DNA of 64,000 bases from JBJMLO01 sp045805265 (GTDB taxonomy: Bacteria; Actinomycetota; UBA4738; JACQTL01). Of the stretch, positions 25,026 to 33,786 are shown one piece after another (positions within the stretch are counted from its first letter, which is position 1; each line of letters begins with the position of its first letter). Under the pieces are notes generated by a model, which was not told the DNA's origin, did not search any database, and saw only the letters and a program-made list of their open reading frames with translations. The stretch lies in contig JBJMLO010000013.1 in NCBI GenBank assembly GCA_045805265.1, forward strand, positions 248,001 to 312,000, read 5' to 3'. The position numbers were made by a program, and so were the translations under genes.

Positions 25026-25937
25026 CTACCGGGGCGTGAGATACGTCGCCAGTCCCTCGGCCAGCGTCCGCAGCCGCAGCCCCGGGAACGCCCGGTGCAG
25101 CGCGGACGTGTCGGCCACCGCGTCGCCGGTGGCGAAGTCGACGGCGTCGGGCGACAGGGGCGGCTTCGGAAGGAACCGGACGACGGCGCCGGCGGCCTTC
25201 GGCAGCGCGGCCGGCACGCGCACCACCGGCTTGCGTTTCCCGAGCGCGCGCAGGACCTCGGCCAACACCTGGGTCATGGTCAGCACCTCGGGACCGCCCG
25301 CCTCGAACACTCCCTCCGGCCCGTCGAGCGCGGCGGCGCGGGCGACCACGTCCGCCAGGTCGTCCACGAACAGCGGCTGGACCCGCTGCGTCCCGTCGCC
25401 GATCACGGGAACGGCGGGCGCCCGACGGGCGAACGCGACGAACCGGTTCAGCGCGCGGTCGCCGGGTCCGTAGGCCCACGAGGGCCGGATCACGCAGGCG
25501 GACATGGCCGAGCCGAGCACCTCTTGCTCGCCGCCCCACTTGGACCGGTGCCAGACCTTCCCCGCGTCCGGCGCCGCACCCACGCCGGACACGTAGACGT
25601 ATCGCAGCACTCCCGCTCGCGCCGCCGCGCGCACCAGTCGCCCGGTCCCGCGGTGCTCGAACTCCTCGAAGGTGAACCGCTTCGCCGGCTTCTCGACGGG
25701 GAACGTCGGGAACGTCAGCGCCTGCACGACGGTGTCGACGCCGGCCATCGCGCCGTCCAGCGTCTCCGGCCGCAGCACGTCCCCTTCGACAAGGGGCGCG
25801 CCGTCGCCCCGCCTGCTGCGCCCGGGATGGGCCGACATCACGGTCACCGGCCGGGCGTCGTGGACGAGACGCCGTACCACGGCCGAGCCGATGAAGCCGG
25901 TGCCGCCGGCGACGAGGATCACCGCTCCATCCTGCAC
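25026..25937 (-). CDS. NAD(P)-binding epimerase-like protein (NDUFA9-type SDR)
   Basis: A 303-residue atypical short-chain dehydrogenase. ILVAGGTGFIGSAVVRRL is the Rossmann GxxGxxG loop; LVEGDVLRPETLDGAMAGVDTVV, VLRYVYVSGVG, RSKWGGEQEVL and CVIRPSWAYGPGDRALNRF follow the order of the complex-I NDUFA9-like family. It lacks a clear YxxxK, so it may bind NAD(P) without classical SDR catalysis. The start is GTG at 25937. It stands 46 nt ahead of the HAD gene on the same strand. Function is unassigned. Confidence 0.82.
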   Translation of the reverse strand: MQDGAVILVAGGTGFIGSAVVRRLVHDARPVTVMSAHPGRSRRGDGAPLVEGDVLRPETLDGAMAGVDTVVQALTFPTFPVEKPAKRFTFEEFEHRGTGRLVRAAARAGVLRYVYVSGVGAAPDAGKVWHRSKWGGEQEVLGSAMSACVIRPSWAYGPGDRALNRFVAFARRAPAVPVIGDGTQRVQPLFVDDLADVVARAAALDGPEGVFEAGGPEVLTMTQVLAEVLRALGKRKPVVRVPAALPKAAGAVVRFLPKPPLSPDAVDFATGDAVADTSALHRAFPGLRLRTLAEGLATYLTPR

Positions 25938-25986
25938 CCCCGCGCCCCAACGGGGGCTCCCGGTTGCCCGGAAGGGAAACGCGAGG

Positions 25987-26364
25987 CTAAGCGGAGCGGA
26001 CCTGACGCTCCATCGTCGCCTGGTCGTTCACGCAGAACCGCGCGGCCGGGCGGGCCCGGAGCCTGGCCGAGCCGATCGGGCGGTGACAGACCTCGCACAG
26101 GCCGTACCCGCCCCGGTCGAGCCGGCGCAGGGCCGAGTCCACCTCGCCGATCTCGGCGTCGATGTTGACGATGATCGACAGATCCTTCTCCCGCTCGAAC
26201 CGCTCCGTGCCCACGTCCGCTGGGTGCTGGTCCGCGCCGGACACCTCGGAGAGCGCCGTGCGCTCGTCACCGCTGTCACCCAGGTCGTCGTAGACGCCCT
26301 GCCGGATACGTTCGAGCCTGGTGCGTTCCTCGTGGAGCAGCTTCCTGACGACGGCCGCATTCAT
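25987..26364 (-). CDS. TraR/DksA-type zinc-finger protein
   Basis: A 125-residue protein with an N-terminal coiled coil (VVRKLLHEERTRLERIRQ and IIVNIDAEIGEVDSALRRLD) and a C-terminal DksA-like finger, GGYGLCEVCHRPIGSARLRARP. The finger has C90-x2-C93 and C111, but the fourth ligand position (C-x2-C) is Asp114. Proteins of this type bind RNA polymerase through the secondary channel, yet short actinobacterial members are poorly studied. AGGAGGA lies 7 nt before the ATG at 26364. It is divergent from the S55 peptidase gene. Confidence 0.85.
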   Translation of the reverse strand: MNAAVVRKLLHEERTRLERIRQGVYDDLGDSGDERTALSEVSGADQHPADVGTERFEREKDLSIIVNIDAEIGEVDSALRRLDRGGYGLCEVCHRPIGSARLRARPAARFCVNDQATMERQVRSA

Positions 26365-26616
26365 GGAGTCTTCCTCCTATTGCCTCGCCTTTGGGACGGT
26401 TGTGGCGGCACAGGGATACCCGGAGGCCATCGCTCCGAAACGCAACCTTCCGTACCGATGGGACCAATCGTCGCCCTGGGTCGTGCCGGACCTCGCGGGC
26501 CGGCGGCGCACCCGACCCCCCGTGGGATCACACCTTTCGAAACCCCACGTCCGGTATGGACGACTCCCATTCCCTGACCTATTGTCGATTTTCCGATCCT
26601 CGAAGGGGAGGTTCTC

Positions 26617-28446
26617 TTGCCACGCAACCCTCACGGCCCTCGGCGTCTGCGCCTGCGATCGACACGGATCGCGGTGGTCTGCGCGCTGCTCGCCGGCCTG
26701 GTGTCGTCCGCCGTTCCCGGCACGGCCGACGCGTCGTGCGCCCCGCCGCCGGAGGTGTTCCCGGTCGACGACCTCCACCCCGGGATGACCGCCACGGGAA
26801 TCACCGTGATCCAGGGAACCACCCCGACGCCGTTCGACGTGACGATCCTGGGCGTCTCCCCCAACGGCATCGCGCCGGGGGTCGACTTCATCCTGGCCCA
26901 GATCACCGGCCCCCCATCGTTCCTCGACCTGACCGGCGGGATCGTCGCCGGGATGTCCGGCTCGCCCGTGTCCATCGGAGGGAAGCTCGTCGGCTCCACC
27001 TCCTACGGGTTCCCGGCGGCCGACCAGACCATGATGGGGATCACCCCGGCACAGCCGATGGTCGACCTGTTCGGCTACCCCGACGCTCCACCGGCGGCGG
27101 CCCGGGCGACGGCGGACGCGGTGGCGGCGGCCCGGACCGTACGCCTCGGCCCGAGTCTTCGGCAGGCGGCCGCCCGGGCCACCGGCAAGGCCACGGCCTC
27201 GTCGTTCCCCGGCGTCGCGCACCAGCTCACGACGCCATTGGCGGTCTCCGGGGTCGACAACCGGGGCCTGACGAGGCTCCAGCGGTTCATCACGAACCGG
27301 CTGCACCTGCCGGTCACGGTGTACGGCTCGACGGCCTCGGGCGCGTCCTCCCCCTCCCCCGCACCGCTCGCCGCCGGTGACTCCCTCGCGGCCGGGATCT
27401 CCTACGGAGACATCACCGCGGGGGCCGTCGGCACGGCGACCGTCGTCTGCGGGGACATGGTCGTGGGGTTCGGCCACCCGTTCCTCTTCGACGGCGCCGG
27501 CCACCTGGGACTCAACGGAGCCGACGTGCTCGCGGTGATCAAGGACCCCAGCACGCTCTTCGGCGGATACAAGTTCGCCACGATCACCGGCCTCCACGGG
27601 ACCATCGACCAGGACCGCCTCACCGGCGTCCGCGGCACGGAGGGCCTGATCCCCCACCTCGCGCACGTGGTCTCCACCGTCACGAACCTCGACATCGCCG
27701 GTCGCACGCACCAGGGCGGCAGCCAGATCGTGTCCGACCCGTTCACGTCCATCGTCACGGCCCTCACGCTGCTCAGCGAGGAGGACACGACGTACGACCG
27801 CATCGGCGGAGGCTCGACCCACGTGGGGTGGACGATCCGCGGGACGGACCCCGATGGGAATCCCTTCAAGCTGCACCGCGACAACCGGTACTACTCGGGG
27901 GGCGACGCCACGCTGGAGAGCATCTTCGAGCTGCTCGGAGAGCTGGACACCCTCCAGTTCAGCCGGTTCGGCTCCATCCACCTCTCCTCGGTCAGGACGA
28001 ACTCCGAGGTCACCCAGCGGCGGCTGACCACGTCGATCCGCCGGATCCTGGTCTCGTCCGCGCTGAACCCCGGGCTGCAGCCCCGGACCCACCTCCAGGT
28101 TCGCGCCGGCGGGACGATCCACGTGCAGGCCCAGGTCATGCCGGCGGGAGCCACGCACCTCGTCAAGGAGAACCTGTCGATCCAGCTCCCGACCAACTCG
28201 GCGGGGCGCGGGCAGCTGTTCGTCGGCGGGGGCGGGGGCGGGTTCGGTTCCGGGCTGCGAGCGGAGAGCTTCGGCGAGATCCTGTCCAGGTTCCGGGACG
28301 CGCCCCACACCTACGACGTCGTGGCTGCGCTGACTCTGGTCCACCGGACCGCGTCCGGGAACCAGCTGATCCATCGCCGAGCCGTCCGGGCCCTGAACCG
28401 CGTCGTGCTCGGCGGGGCGCGCATCGGGGTGAGTGTCGTCCCGTAG
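26617..28446 (+). CDS. Secreted SpoIVB-type (S55) serine peptidase
   Basis: A 609-residue exported protein. Residues 1-40 are a signal peptide (AVVCALLAGLVSSAVPG, cleavage near TADA). The N-terminal half fits the S55 peptidase domain: FPVDDLHPGMTATGITVIQG, ILGVSPNGIAPGVDFILAQI, GGIVAGMSGSPVSIGGKLVG with the catalytic serine loop at 112-117, and later VVGFGHPFLFDG. In Bacillus SpoIVB this domain signals across the spore membranes; here no sporulation genes are near. The C-terminal 300 residues are unassigned beta-rich sequence. The TTG start is accepted because AAGGGGAGG stands just before it. Confidence 0.82.
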   Translation: MPRNPHGPRRLRLRSTRIAVVCALLAGLVSSAVPGTADASCAPPPEVFPVDDLHPGMTATGITVIQGTTPTPFDVTILGVSPNGIAPGVDFILAQITGPPSFLDLTGGIVAGMSGSPVSIGGKLVGSTSYGFPAADQTMMGITPAQPMVDLFGYPDAPPAAARATADAVAAARTVRLGPSLRQAAARATGKATASSFPGVAHQLTTPLAVSGVDNRGLTRLQRFITNRLHLPVTVYGSTASGASSPSPAPLAAGDSLAAGISYGDITAGAVGTATVVCGDMVVGFGHPFLFDGAGHLGLNGADVLAVIKDPSTLFGGYKFATITGLHGTIDQDRLTGVRGTEGLIPHLAHVVSTVTNLDIAGRTHQGGSQIVSDPFTSIVTALTLLSEEDTTYDRIGGGSTHVGWTIRGTDPDGNPFKLHRDNRYYSGGDATLESIFELLGELDTLQFSRFGSIHLSSVRTNSEVTQRRLTTSIRRILVSSALNPGLQPRTHLQVRAGGTIHVQAQVMPAGATHLVKENLSIQLPTNSAGRGQLFVGGGGGGFGSGLRAESFGEILSRFRDAPHTYDVVAALTLVHRTASGNQLIHRRAVRALNRVVLGGARIGVSVVP

Positions 28447-28449
28447 CTC

Positions 28450-29910
28450 TCAGCGACGCTCGAACGTCTCGTCGCTCGAGGGGGCGGACCCGGCCGCCCC
28501 CTCGGCGCGTTCGGCCAGGTGGGAGGCCACCGCCTCCTCCCCGTCCCGGTCCTCCTCCGCCGATGGCGGCGGCGCCGCCCGGATCGCCCGGCGGAGCACG
28601 GCCCATTCCGCCTCCAGCGAGTCGATCCGGGTCCGGTCGAGGTCGACCCGTCCGTACCGGACCTCCTCGTAGGCCCGGGTCAGCACGGTGAACCCGGCGC
28701 TGCACTCCGGGAGGTCACGGCGGACGGTCTGCAGGAACTCCCCGGGGGTCTCCTGGGGGGGCCGTTGCCGCCCGCGCTCCTCCAGCTCGACCAGCGCCTC
28801 GGCGTAGAGACGGCGGACCGCGTCCTCGGGGAGCTCATGCCGGAGCTTCCGCCGGCGGCGGGCCTCGCCGGCGCGGACGAACACCCCCTCGTCGGGGCCG
28901 CGCGCCTCGGCCCACTGGGCGTCCTTGACGGCTTCCCGGGTCCGGCGGCGCTGCCGCAGGATCAGGGACATGAGCGAAACCACCAGCGTGAACAGGACGA
29001 GCACGCCCACGGCCCGTTCCCAGAGGGGAGGATGGCCCCCCGGCGATCCCTTCCCTTCGGCGACCGACCGCGACGTGAAGCCCAGGTTCTTGATCCAGTT
29101 CTGGATCTTGTTCCGGTCCACGCCGAGCACGGCGAACAGCCACGACACGACGGTCGCGACGACGATGGCCGCGTAGTACACGAGCCAGGCGGCGGCGCGG
29201 GTCAGGAGGTCGGTCACCGTGCCGATGGGCCCCCGCTGCGTGCCGAGGAGCAGGCCGAGTCCCGCCGCAGCCGCTCCGCCGGCGGCGACCCCGGCGGCCA
29301 CCAGGCGCCACCGCCGGGCCGAGTCCGCACCCGCCGCGGCGCCGCGCACCGCGCGCTCGGCCAGCCGGACGCTCGCCGCCCGCGACCCCAGCGACCCGGC
29401 GAAGAACAGGGCGACGACGGGCCAGAGCACCGCACCCCACCCCGTGGCCTGGGCCACGGCGACCTCGCCCAGCAGGAGGCCGGCTCCCCAACCGAACGAG
29501 GAGTCGATGGGATCGCGCCAGTCCCGGAGCGCGAGGGTCACCACGCGGACACCCGCCGCCAGGCTCAGCCCGATGGCCACGAACGCGCCGGTCCCCCCGC
29601 CGGATCCCCACGCCACGAGCTGAACGGCGCCGGCCGCGACGCAGGCCCCGGCCACCGCGGCGGTCGTTCCCCGTCGCTCCCGGAACAGCGTGGCGAGGGC
29701 CACGCCGCCCGCGAACGTCGCGAGGAACAGGGGGTACCAGGCAAGGGGACCCCCGTTCGGCGCCAGCGGCGTGCTCCGCGCGACCAGCTCGATCGGGAGG
29801 AACAGCACGCCGGCCTCCGCGACGGCGGCCAGGGCGGCCGGGACGACGGCGGCGGACGTGGACGGCGCCGTCGGGCGCGACGGCCCCGCTTCGGCCGTAG
29901 CGGTCGCCAT
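28450..29910 (-). CDS. DUF4129 multi-pass membrane protein
   Basis: A 486-residue membrane protein with about seven helices in the first 300 residues (for example VVPAALAAVAEAGVLFLPIE and LVYYAAIVVATVVSWLFAVL), another at about 330 (AVGVLVLFTLVVSLMSLIL), and a cytoplasmic DUF4129 domain near the C-terminus (VRRLYAEALVELEERG through TRAYEEVRYGR). Such proteins accompany MoxR ATPases and DUF58 proteins, often with a transglutaminase domain, which is absent here. The ATG overlaps the DUF58 stop as TGATG. It ends 3 nt from the convergent S55 gene. The exact role is unknown. Confidence 0.85.
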   Translation of the reverse strand: MATATAEAGPSRPTAPSTSAAVVPAALAAVAEAGVLFLPIELVARSTPLAPNGGPLAWYPLFLATFAGGVALATLFRERRGTTAAVAGACVAAGAVQLVAWGSGGGTGAFVAIGLSLAAGVRVVTLALRDWRDPIDSSFGWGAGLLLGEVAVAQATGWGAVLWPVVALFFAGSLGSRAASVRLAERAVRGAAAGADSARRWRLVAAGVAAGGAAAAGLGLLLGTQRGPIGTVTDLLTRAAAWLVYYAAIVVATVVSWLFAVLGVDRNKIQNWIKNLGFTSRSVAEGKGSPGGHPPLWERAVGVLVLFTLVVSLMSLILRQRRRTREAVKDAQWAEARGPDEGVFVRAGEARRRRKLRHELPEDAVRRLYAEALVELEERGRQRPPQETPGEFLQTVRRDLPECSAGFTVLTRAYEEVRYGRVDLDRTRIDSLEAEWAVLRRAIRAAPPPSAEEDRDGEEAVASHLAERAEGAAGSAPSSDETFERR

Positions 29911-31058
29911 CAGGCTCCCCTCGCCCCCGTGAGCCGCAGCGACGGTACGTACTTCGGGTCGACCTCGAGCGGCGAGACGTGCACGACCTCGATCCCCCGC
30001 CGGCGGAGCGTCTCCATCTCGTGCTCCAGCCAGGTCCCCGGCCGGGGCGACACGACGACCACCGTCCCCGAGCGGCCCATGCTCCGGCCGACCTCCCGGA
30101 GCACCGGGGCGAGGTCGGACGAGGGCTCGGCGGGCATCCGGGCCAGCGCGGCGAAGACGGCCGGCTCGTGTTCCCGGGCCGCCCGGGGGAGGACCCGCAG
30201 CGGCCCCCGGCCCCGCGAGAGGTGGGTGTTCGCCAGGATCCCGACCCGCCACCCCGCCCCGACCGCGAGCCGGGCCAGGAAGCTGGTCCACCCGATGGTC
30301 TCCTCCGCGATGTCCGGGTAGATCCCGTGCCAGAACGGCTCGCCGACCGAGAGGTCCATGGCCAGGAGCACGTCCGCGGCCCGCGTCGGCTCGTACAGCT
30401 TCACCTGGAGGGCGCCCGAGTGCCCGGTCAGCTTCCAGTGGATGCGGTTCAGCGGATCCCCCGGCTCGTAGGGGCGGACGCCGGCGAAGCGCTCGGGCTG
30501 CTCGAACATCCGCATGGCGGGCGACGGCGTCCCGAACGGCAGGCGCCGGCGGACCGGGACGGGGATCGGGATGCGGGGCTCGGGCAGCACCAGCAGGTCG
30601 CTCTCGATGGCGAACTCCCGATGCAGGGGGGCCAGCCCGAAGGGATCGGAGAGGTCGACCTCGATCACCCGCAGCCGGTACTCGCCGCGGCGCGAGGTGA
30701 TCGCGTCGAAGTCCATGACGGCCTGCCCGAACCCGCCCATCGAGGTCCGGCGCCGGAACCCGTGGATCTGGGCGGAGCCGGTCTCGCCCACCGGCTCGAG
30801 CGTCCGGGGCAGCCACACGCCGATGCGCACGAACGGCAGGGGCAGGCGCTTGTCGTTGCGGATGCGCACCCGGATGCGCACCGACTCGCCGACGAACGCC
30901 CGCTCGGGATCGAACGCGGCCTCGACCTCGACGGCGCGCCAGGCCGACCTGGCCCACGCCGACGCGAGCACCGACATGGAGCCGACGGCGAGCCCCCACA
31001 GCACCACCGGGACGTTCCCCACGATGGTGCCCACGAGGAGCAGGAGACCCCCGACCAC
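29910..31058 (-). CDS. DUF58 (VWA-like) protein, MoxR partner
   Basis: A 382-residue protein with two N-terminal membrane helices (GLLLLVGTIVGNVPVVLWGLAV), a beta-rich part (VGESVRIRVRIRNDKRLPLP) and the DUF58 core RPYEPGDPLNRIHWKLTGHSG, followed by a VWA-like fold with VLLAMDLSVGE. DUF58 proteins form a chaperone-like unit with MoxR ATPases. It reads in the same frame as the upstream ATPase gene, 51 nt after its stop. GTG at 31058 is the first start codon available; no clear ribosome-binding site is present. Confidence 0.9.
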   Translation of the reverse strand: MVGGLLLLVGTIVGNVPVVLWGLAVGSMSVLASAWARSAWRAVEVEAAFDPERAFVGESVRIRVRIRNDKRLPLPFVRIGVWLPRTLEPVGETGSAQIHGFRRRTSMGGFGQAVMDFDAITSRRGEYRLRVIEVDLSDPFGLAPLHREFAIESDLLVLPEPRIPIPVPVRRRLPFGTPSPAMRMFEQPERFAGVRPYEPGDPLNRIHWKLTGHSGALQVKLYEPTRAADVLLAMDLSVGEPFWHGIYPDIAEETIGWTSFLARLAVGAGWRVGILANTHLSRGRGPLRVLPRAAREHEPAVFAALARMPAEPSSDLAPVLREVGRSMGRSGTVVVVSPRPGTWLEHEMETLRRRGIEVVHVSPLEVDPKYVPSLRLTGARGA

Positions 31059-31109
31059 GAGGGCGATGCTCCGCCGGTCGGGGGTGTCCGTCGGGTCTCC
31101 CCTCGCCCG

Positions 31110-32084
<975 letters not shown>

Positions 32085-32091
32085 CCCAGGA

Positions 32092-32097
32092 AGGATA
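32092..32097 (-). promoter_or_regulatory. Putative -10 box (TATCCT) for the MoxR operon
   Basis: TATCCT on the minus strand ends 7 nt before the MoxR ATG at 32084. It repeats the hexamer and spacing seen at the LLM and amidohydrolase genes. Confidence 0.5.
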
Positions 32098-32162
32098 CGG
32101 ACTCCCGGTGCCCGCCGGATTCACGCCGGGCGCCGAGGCCCGGTGTCCCCGCCCGGCATGGA

Positions 32163-32191
32163 GAAGCCCCCGGCGGGAGGCCGGGGGCTTC
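32163..32191 (-). terminator. Strong hairpin terminator after the HbhA/phasin-like gene
   Basis: A perfect 12-bp stem (GAAGCCCCCGGC with its complement) and a 5-nt loop lie 44 nt beyond the stop of the gene at 32235-32573. No T-tract follows. It separates that gene from the MoxR operon. Confidence 0.7.
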
Positions 32192-32234
32192 GTGGTGCCG
32201 CGCGGCGTGCGGGGCCGCGCGGAGGTTCCGACCC

Positions 32235-32573
32235 TCAGGCGGACTTCGCGGTCCGCTTCGCGGCGGTGGCCTTCCGGGTCATCGACGGGGGCAGGACCTT
32301 GGTGGTCACGGGCCGGACGGCGTCGACGAAGGCCAGGGCGTAGTGCCGGTTCGCCTCCAGGAGCCCCTCGGCGAACGAGAAGTACGCGTTCACCACGTCG
32401 GCCGGGGCGGGGAAGCGCGAGATCCACGTCATCTTCGGAAGCGAGTCCGGGATGACGTTGCCGACCGATTCGGCGGCGGTGGACAGGCCGGACACGAGGA
32501 CGTCCTCGACCTGCTTGACGCGGGCCAGCACGCGGTCCTGCGCCTTCGTGATGGTGGCGGTGTACTCGTTCAT
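32235..32573 (-). CDS. Small phasin/HbhA-like protein with Lys/Ala/Arg tail
   Basis: A 112-residue protein of mostly helical composition. The middle ADVVNAYFSFAEGLLEANRHYALAFVDAV has the amphipathic look of phasin-like proteins, and the tail RKATAAKRTAKSA is the basic type seen at the end of mycobacterial heparin-binding hemagglutinin (HbhA). It is far shorter than HbhA and lacks its long coiled coil, so it is not called as that gene. It follows an XRE regulator, an order I recall for Rv0474-hbhA in Mycobacterium tuberculosis. A good promoter (TTGACA-18-TAGACT) and a candidate operator precede it, and AGGAGG sits before the ATG. Confidence 0.7.
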   Translation of the reverse strand: MNEYTATITKAQDRVLARVKQVEDVLVSGLSTAAESVGNVIPDSLPKMTWISRFPAPADVVNAYFSFAEGLLEANRHYALAFVDAVRPVTTKVLPPSMTRKATAAKRTAKSA

Positions 32574-32626
32574 GCGATCCCTCCTGGAATCCCGTCCGCC
32601 CTCCCGGGCCGGACGCTCGGCTACGG

Positions 32627-32661
32627 TGCTAAGTCTACCAAGCGCCTGCTCGGGATGTCAA
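32627..32661 (-). promoter_or_regulatory. Promoter with operator-like site for the HbhA/phasin-like gene
   Basis: On the minus strand TTGACA (32656-32661, perfect -35, overlapping the XRE stop codon) is followed after 18 nt by TAGACT (32632-32637). The site CGCTTGGTAGACTTAGCA (32627-32644) overlaps the -10. It shares the first 8 bases and most of the rest with a site before the XRE gene, so the XRE protein probably represses here. Confidence 0.6.
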
Positions 32662-33053
32662 TCTCCGCCCGTGAAGTCGCGATAGACCGACAGGAGGGTC
32701 TCCTTCTGGCGGGTGGACAGGCGAGGGTCCAGGCGGATGGCCTCCTCCACGGAGGGGGCGGGGCGCTCGCGGTCGGGCTCGACCAGACCGATGCGGGCGA
32801 ACAGGGTCTCCGCCGAGATGTCGAGCGCCCCCGCGATCGCCTTCAGCACCTCGGCCGACGGCCGATAGATGCCGCGCTCGATCTGGCTCAGGTACGGGTT
32901 GGAGACCTTGGCCCGCTCGGCGACCTGCCGCAACGACAGCCGTGCCAACTGACGCTGGGATCGGATGAAGTCGCCGACCCCCTCGAGCGGCGTGCGGCGG
33001 TCCCTCGCATCCGACCGCTTCGAGTGCTTCAGCTGCTTCGACGATCCGGCCAC
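32658..33053 (-). CDS. XRE-family HTH transcriptional regulator (Rv0474-like)
   Basis: A 131-residue DNA-binding protein. Residues about 30-85 form a Cro/CI-type HTH: DFIRSQRQLARLSLRQVAER, then AKVSNPYLSQIERGIYRPS for the recognition helix, and AIAGALDISAETLFARIG. The C-terminal 45 residues are charged and may dimerise. The GTG start at 33053 is supported by TAGAAT 6 nt before it, which marks a leaderless message. It is followed by the small HbhA/phasin-like gene, and matching inverted sites lie in both promoters, so it likely controls itself and that gene. Confidence 0.9.
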   Translation of the reverse strand: MAGSSKQLKHSKRSDARDRRTPLEGVGDFIRSQRQLARLSLRQVAERAKVSNPYLSQIERGIYRPSAEVLKAIAGALDISAETLFARIGLVEPDRERPAPSVEEAIRLDPRLSTRQKETLLSVYRDFTGGD

Positions 33054-33059
33054 GCCTGC

Positions 33060-33089
33060 ATTCTAGCAGTCGCTTGGTGTCCCAAGCAG
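33060..33089 (-). promoter_or_regulatory. Leaderless promoter and operator-like site for the XRE gene
   Basis: TAGAAT (33060-33065) ends 6 nt before the GTG. Just upstream lies the perfect inverted repeat GCTTGG-TGTC-CCAAGC (33072-33087), where a -35 would be expected. Its extended form CGCTTGGTGTCCCAAGCA (plus strand, from 33071) matches the site in the downstream promoter at 14 of 18 positions. Confidence 0.6.
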
Positions 33090-33097
33090 CCTAGGGA

Positions 33098-33733
33098 TCA
33101 GCCCGAGCCGAAGGGTCCGCCGCCCGGGGACTGGAGGATCGCGACGCTCGAGACCTTCCACCCGGTCGAGGTGTCGACCATCTCGACGTCGATGCGGAGC
33201 GTCTCGGATTGGGGCGCCGAGCTGCTCTTCGTGATGGTCTCGTCCACGACGCCGAACACGGACGCTTGCGGCCCGGAGATGGACTGCACGAACACCGAGC
33301 GGACCCGGCCGAGGCTCGACACCTGGGCCCGCTTCAGCAGCGCGACGTTCGACGGGCCGAAGAACTGGCTCACCTGGTCGGCGAAGTCGCCGACGGCGTA
33401 GGACCGGATGCGCCGGACGTCCGCGTCGATGGTCTGTCCCTTGAAGTTCGTGAGCGCGCCGAGGAACTGCGTGCCGGTGGCCACGACCTGGGCCCGGGTG
33501 TGGTCGAGCGCCTGTGCGTCGGTGCGTGCCGACTCGGCGCTCCGCCACAGCACGGCGAACGCGACGGCGGCCCCGATGGCGAGCGCCGTGACCACCCAGG
33601 GCAGGAGGCGGCGGAGCCCTCCGGTACGGTGCTCCCGAGCCGTCTGCGGGGCGCCGCCCTCGCTCGCCGCAGACTCGTCCTCGCGCGCCGCGCCCTTGCC
33701 CTCGTCCGGCACGACCTCCTCGACCGCTGGCAT
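33098..33733 (-). CDS. Mce-associated membrane protein
   Basis: A 211-residue protein with an acidic N-terminal cytoplasmic part, one membrane helix at about 44-62 (LLPWVVTALAIGAAVAFAVLW), and an outer domain with the NTF2-like pattern of Mce-associated (Mas) proteins: VVATGTQFLGALTNFKGQTI, then VRRIRSYAVGDFADQVSQFF. In mycobacteria these proteins stabilise the Mce complex. It closes the mce gene row, 53 nt after the sixth mce gene, but TACGAT lies 7 nt before its ATG, so it may also have its own leaderless promoter. Confidence 0.82.
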   Translation of the reverse strand: MPAVEEVVPDEGKGAAREDESAASEGGAPQTAREHRTGGLRRLLPWVVTALAIGAAVAFAVLWRSAESARTDAQALDHTRAQVVATGTQFLGALTNFKGQTIDADVRRIRSYAVGDFADQVSQFFGPSNVALLKRAQVSSLGRVRSVFVQSISGPQASVFGVVDETITKSSSAPQSETLRIDVEMVDTSTGWKVSSVAILQSPGGGPFGSG

Positions 33734-33740
33734 CGGCCGA

Positions 33741-33746
33741 ATCGTA
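33741..33746 (-). promoter_or_regulatory. Putative -10 box (TACGAT) for the Mce-associated gene
   Basis: TACGAT on the minus strand ends 7 nt before the ATG at 33733, within the 53-nt gap after the last mce gene. No ribosome-binding site is present. Confidence 0.35.
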
Positions 33747-33786
33747 CGCCGCCGTCCACGGGGCGGCCGTTCGGGTGCCTCGCTGC

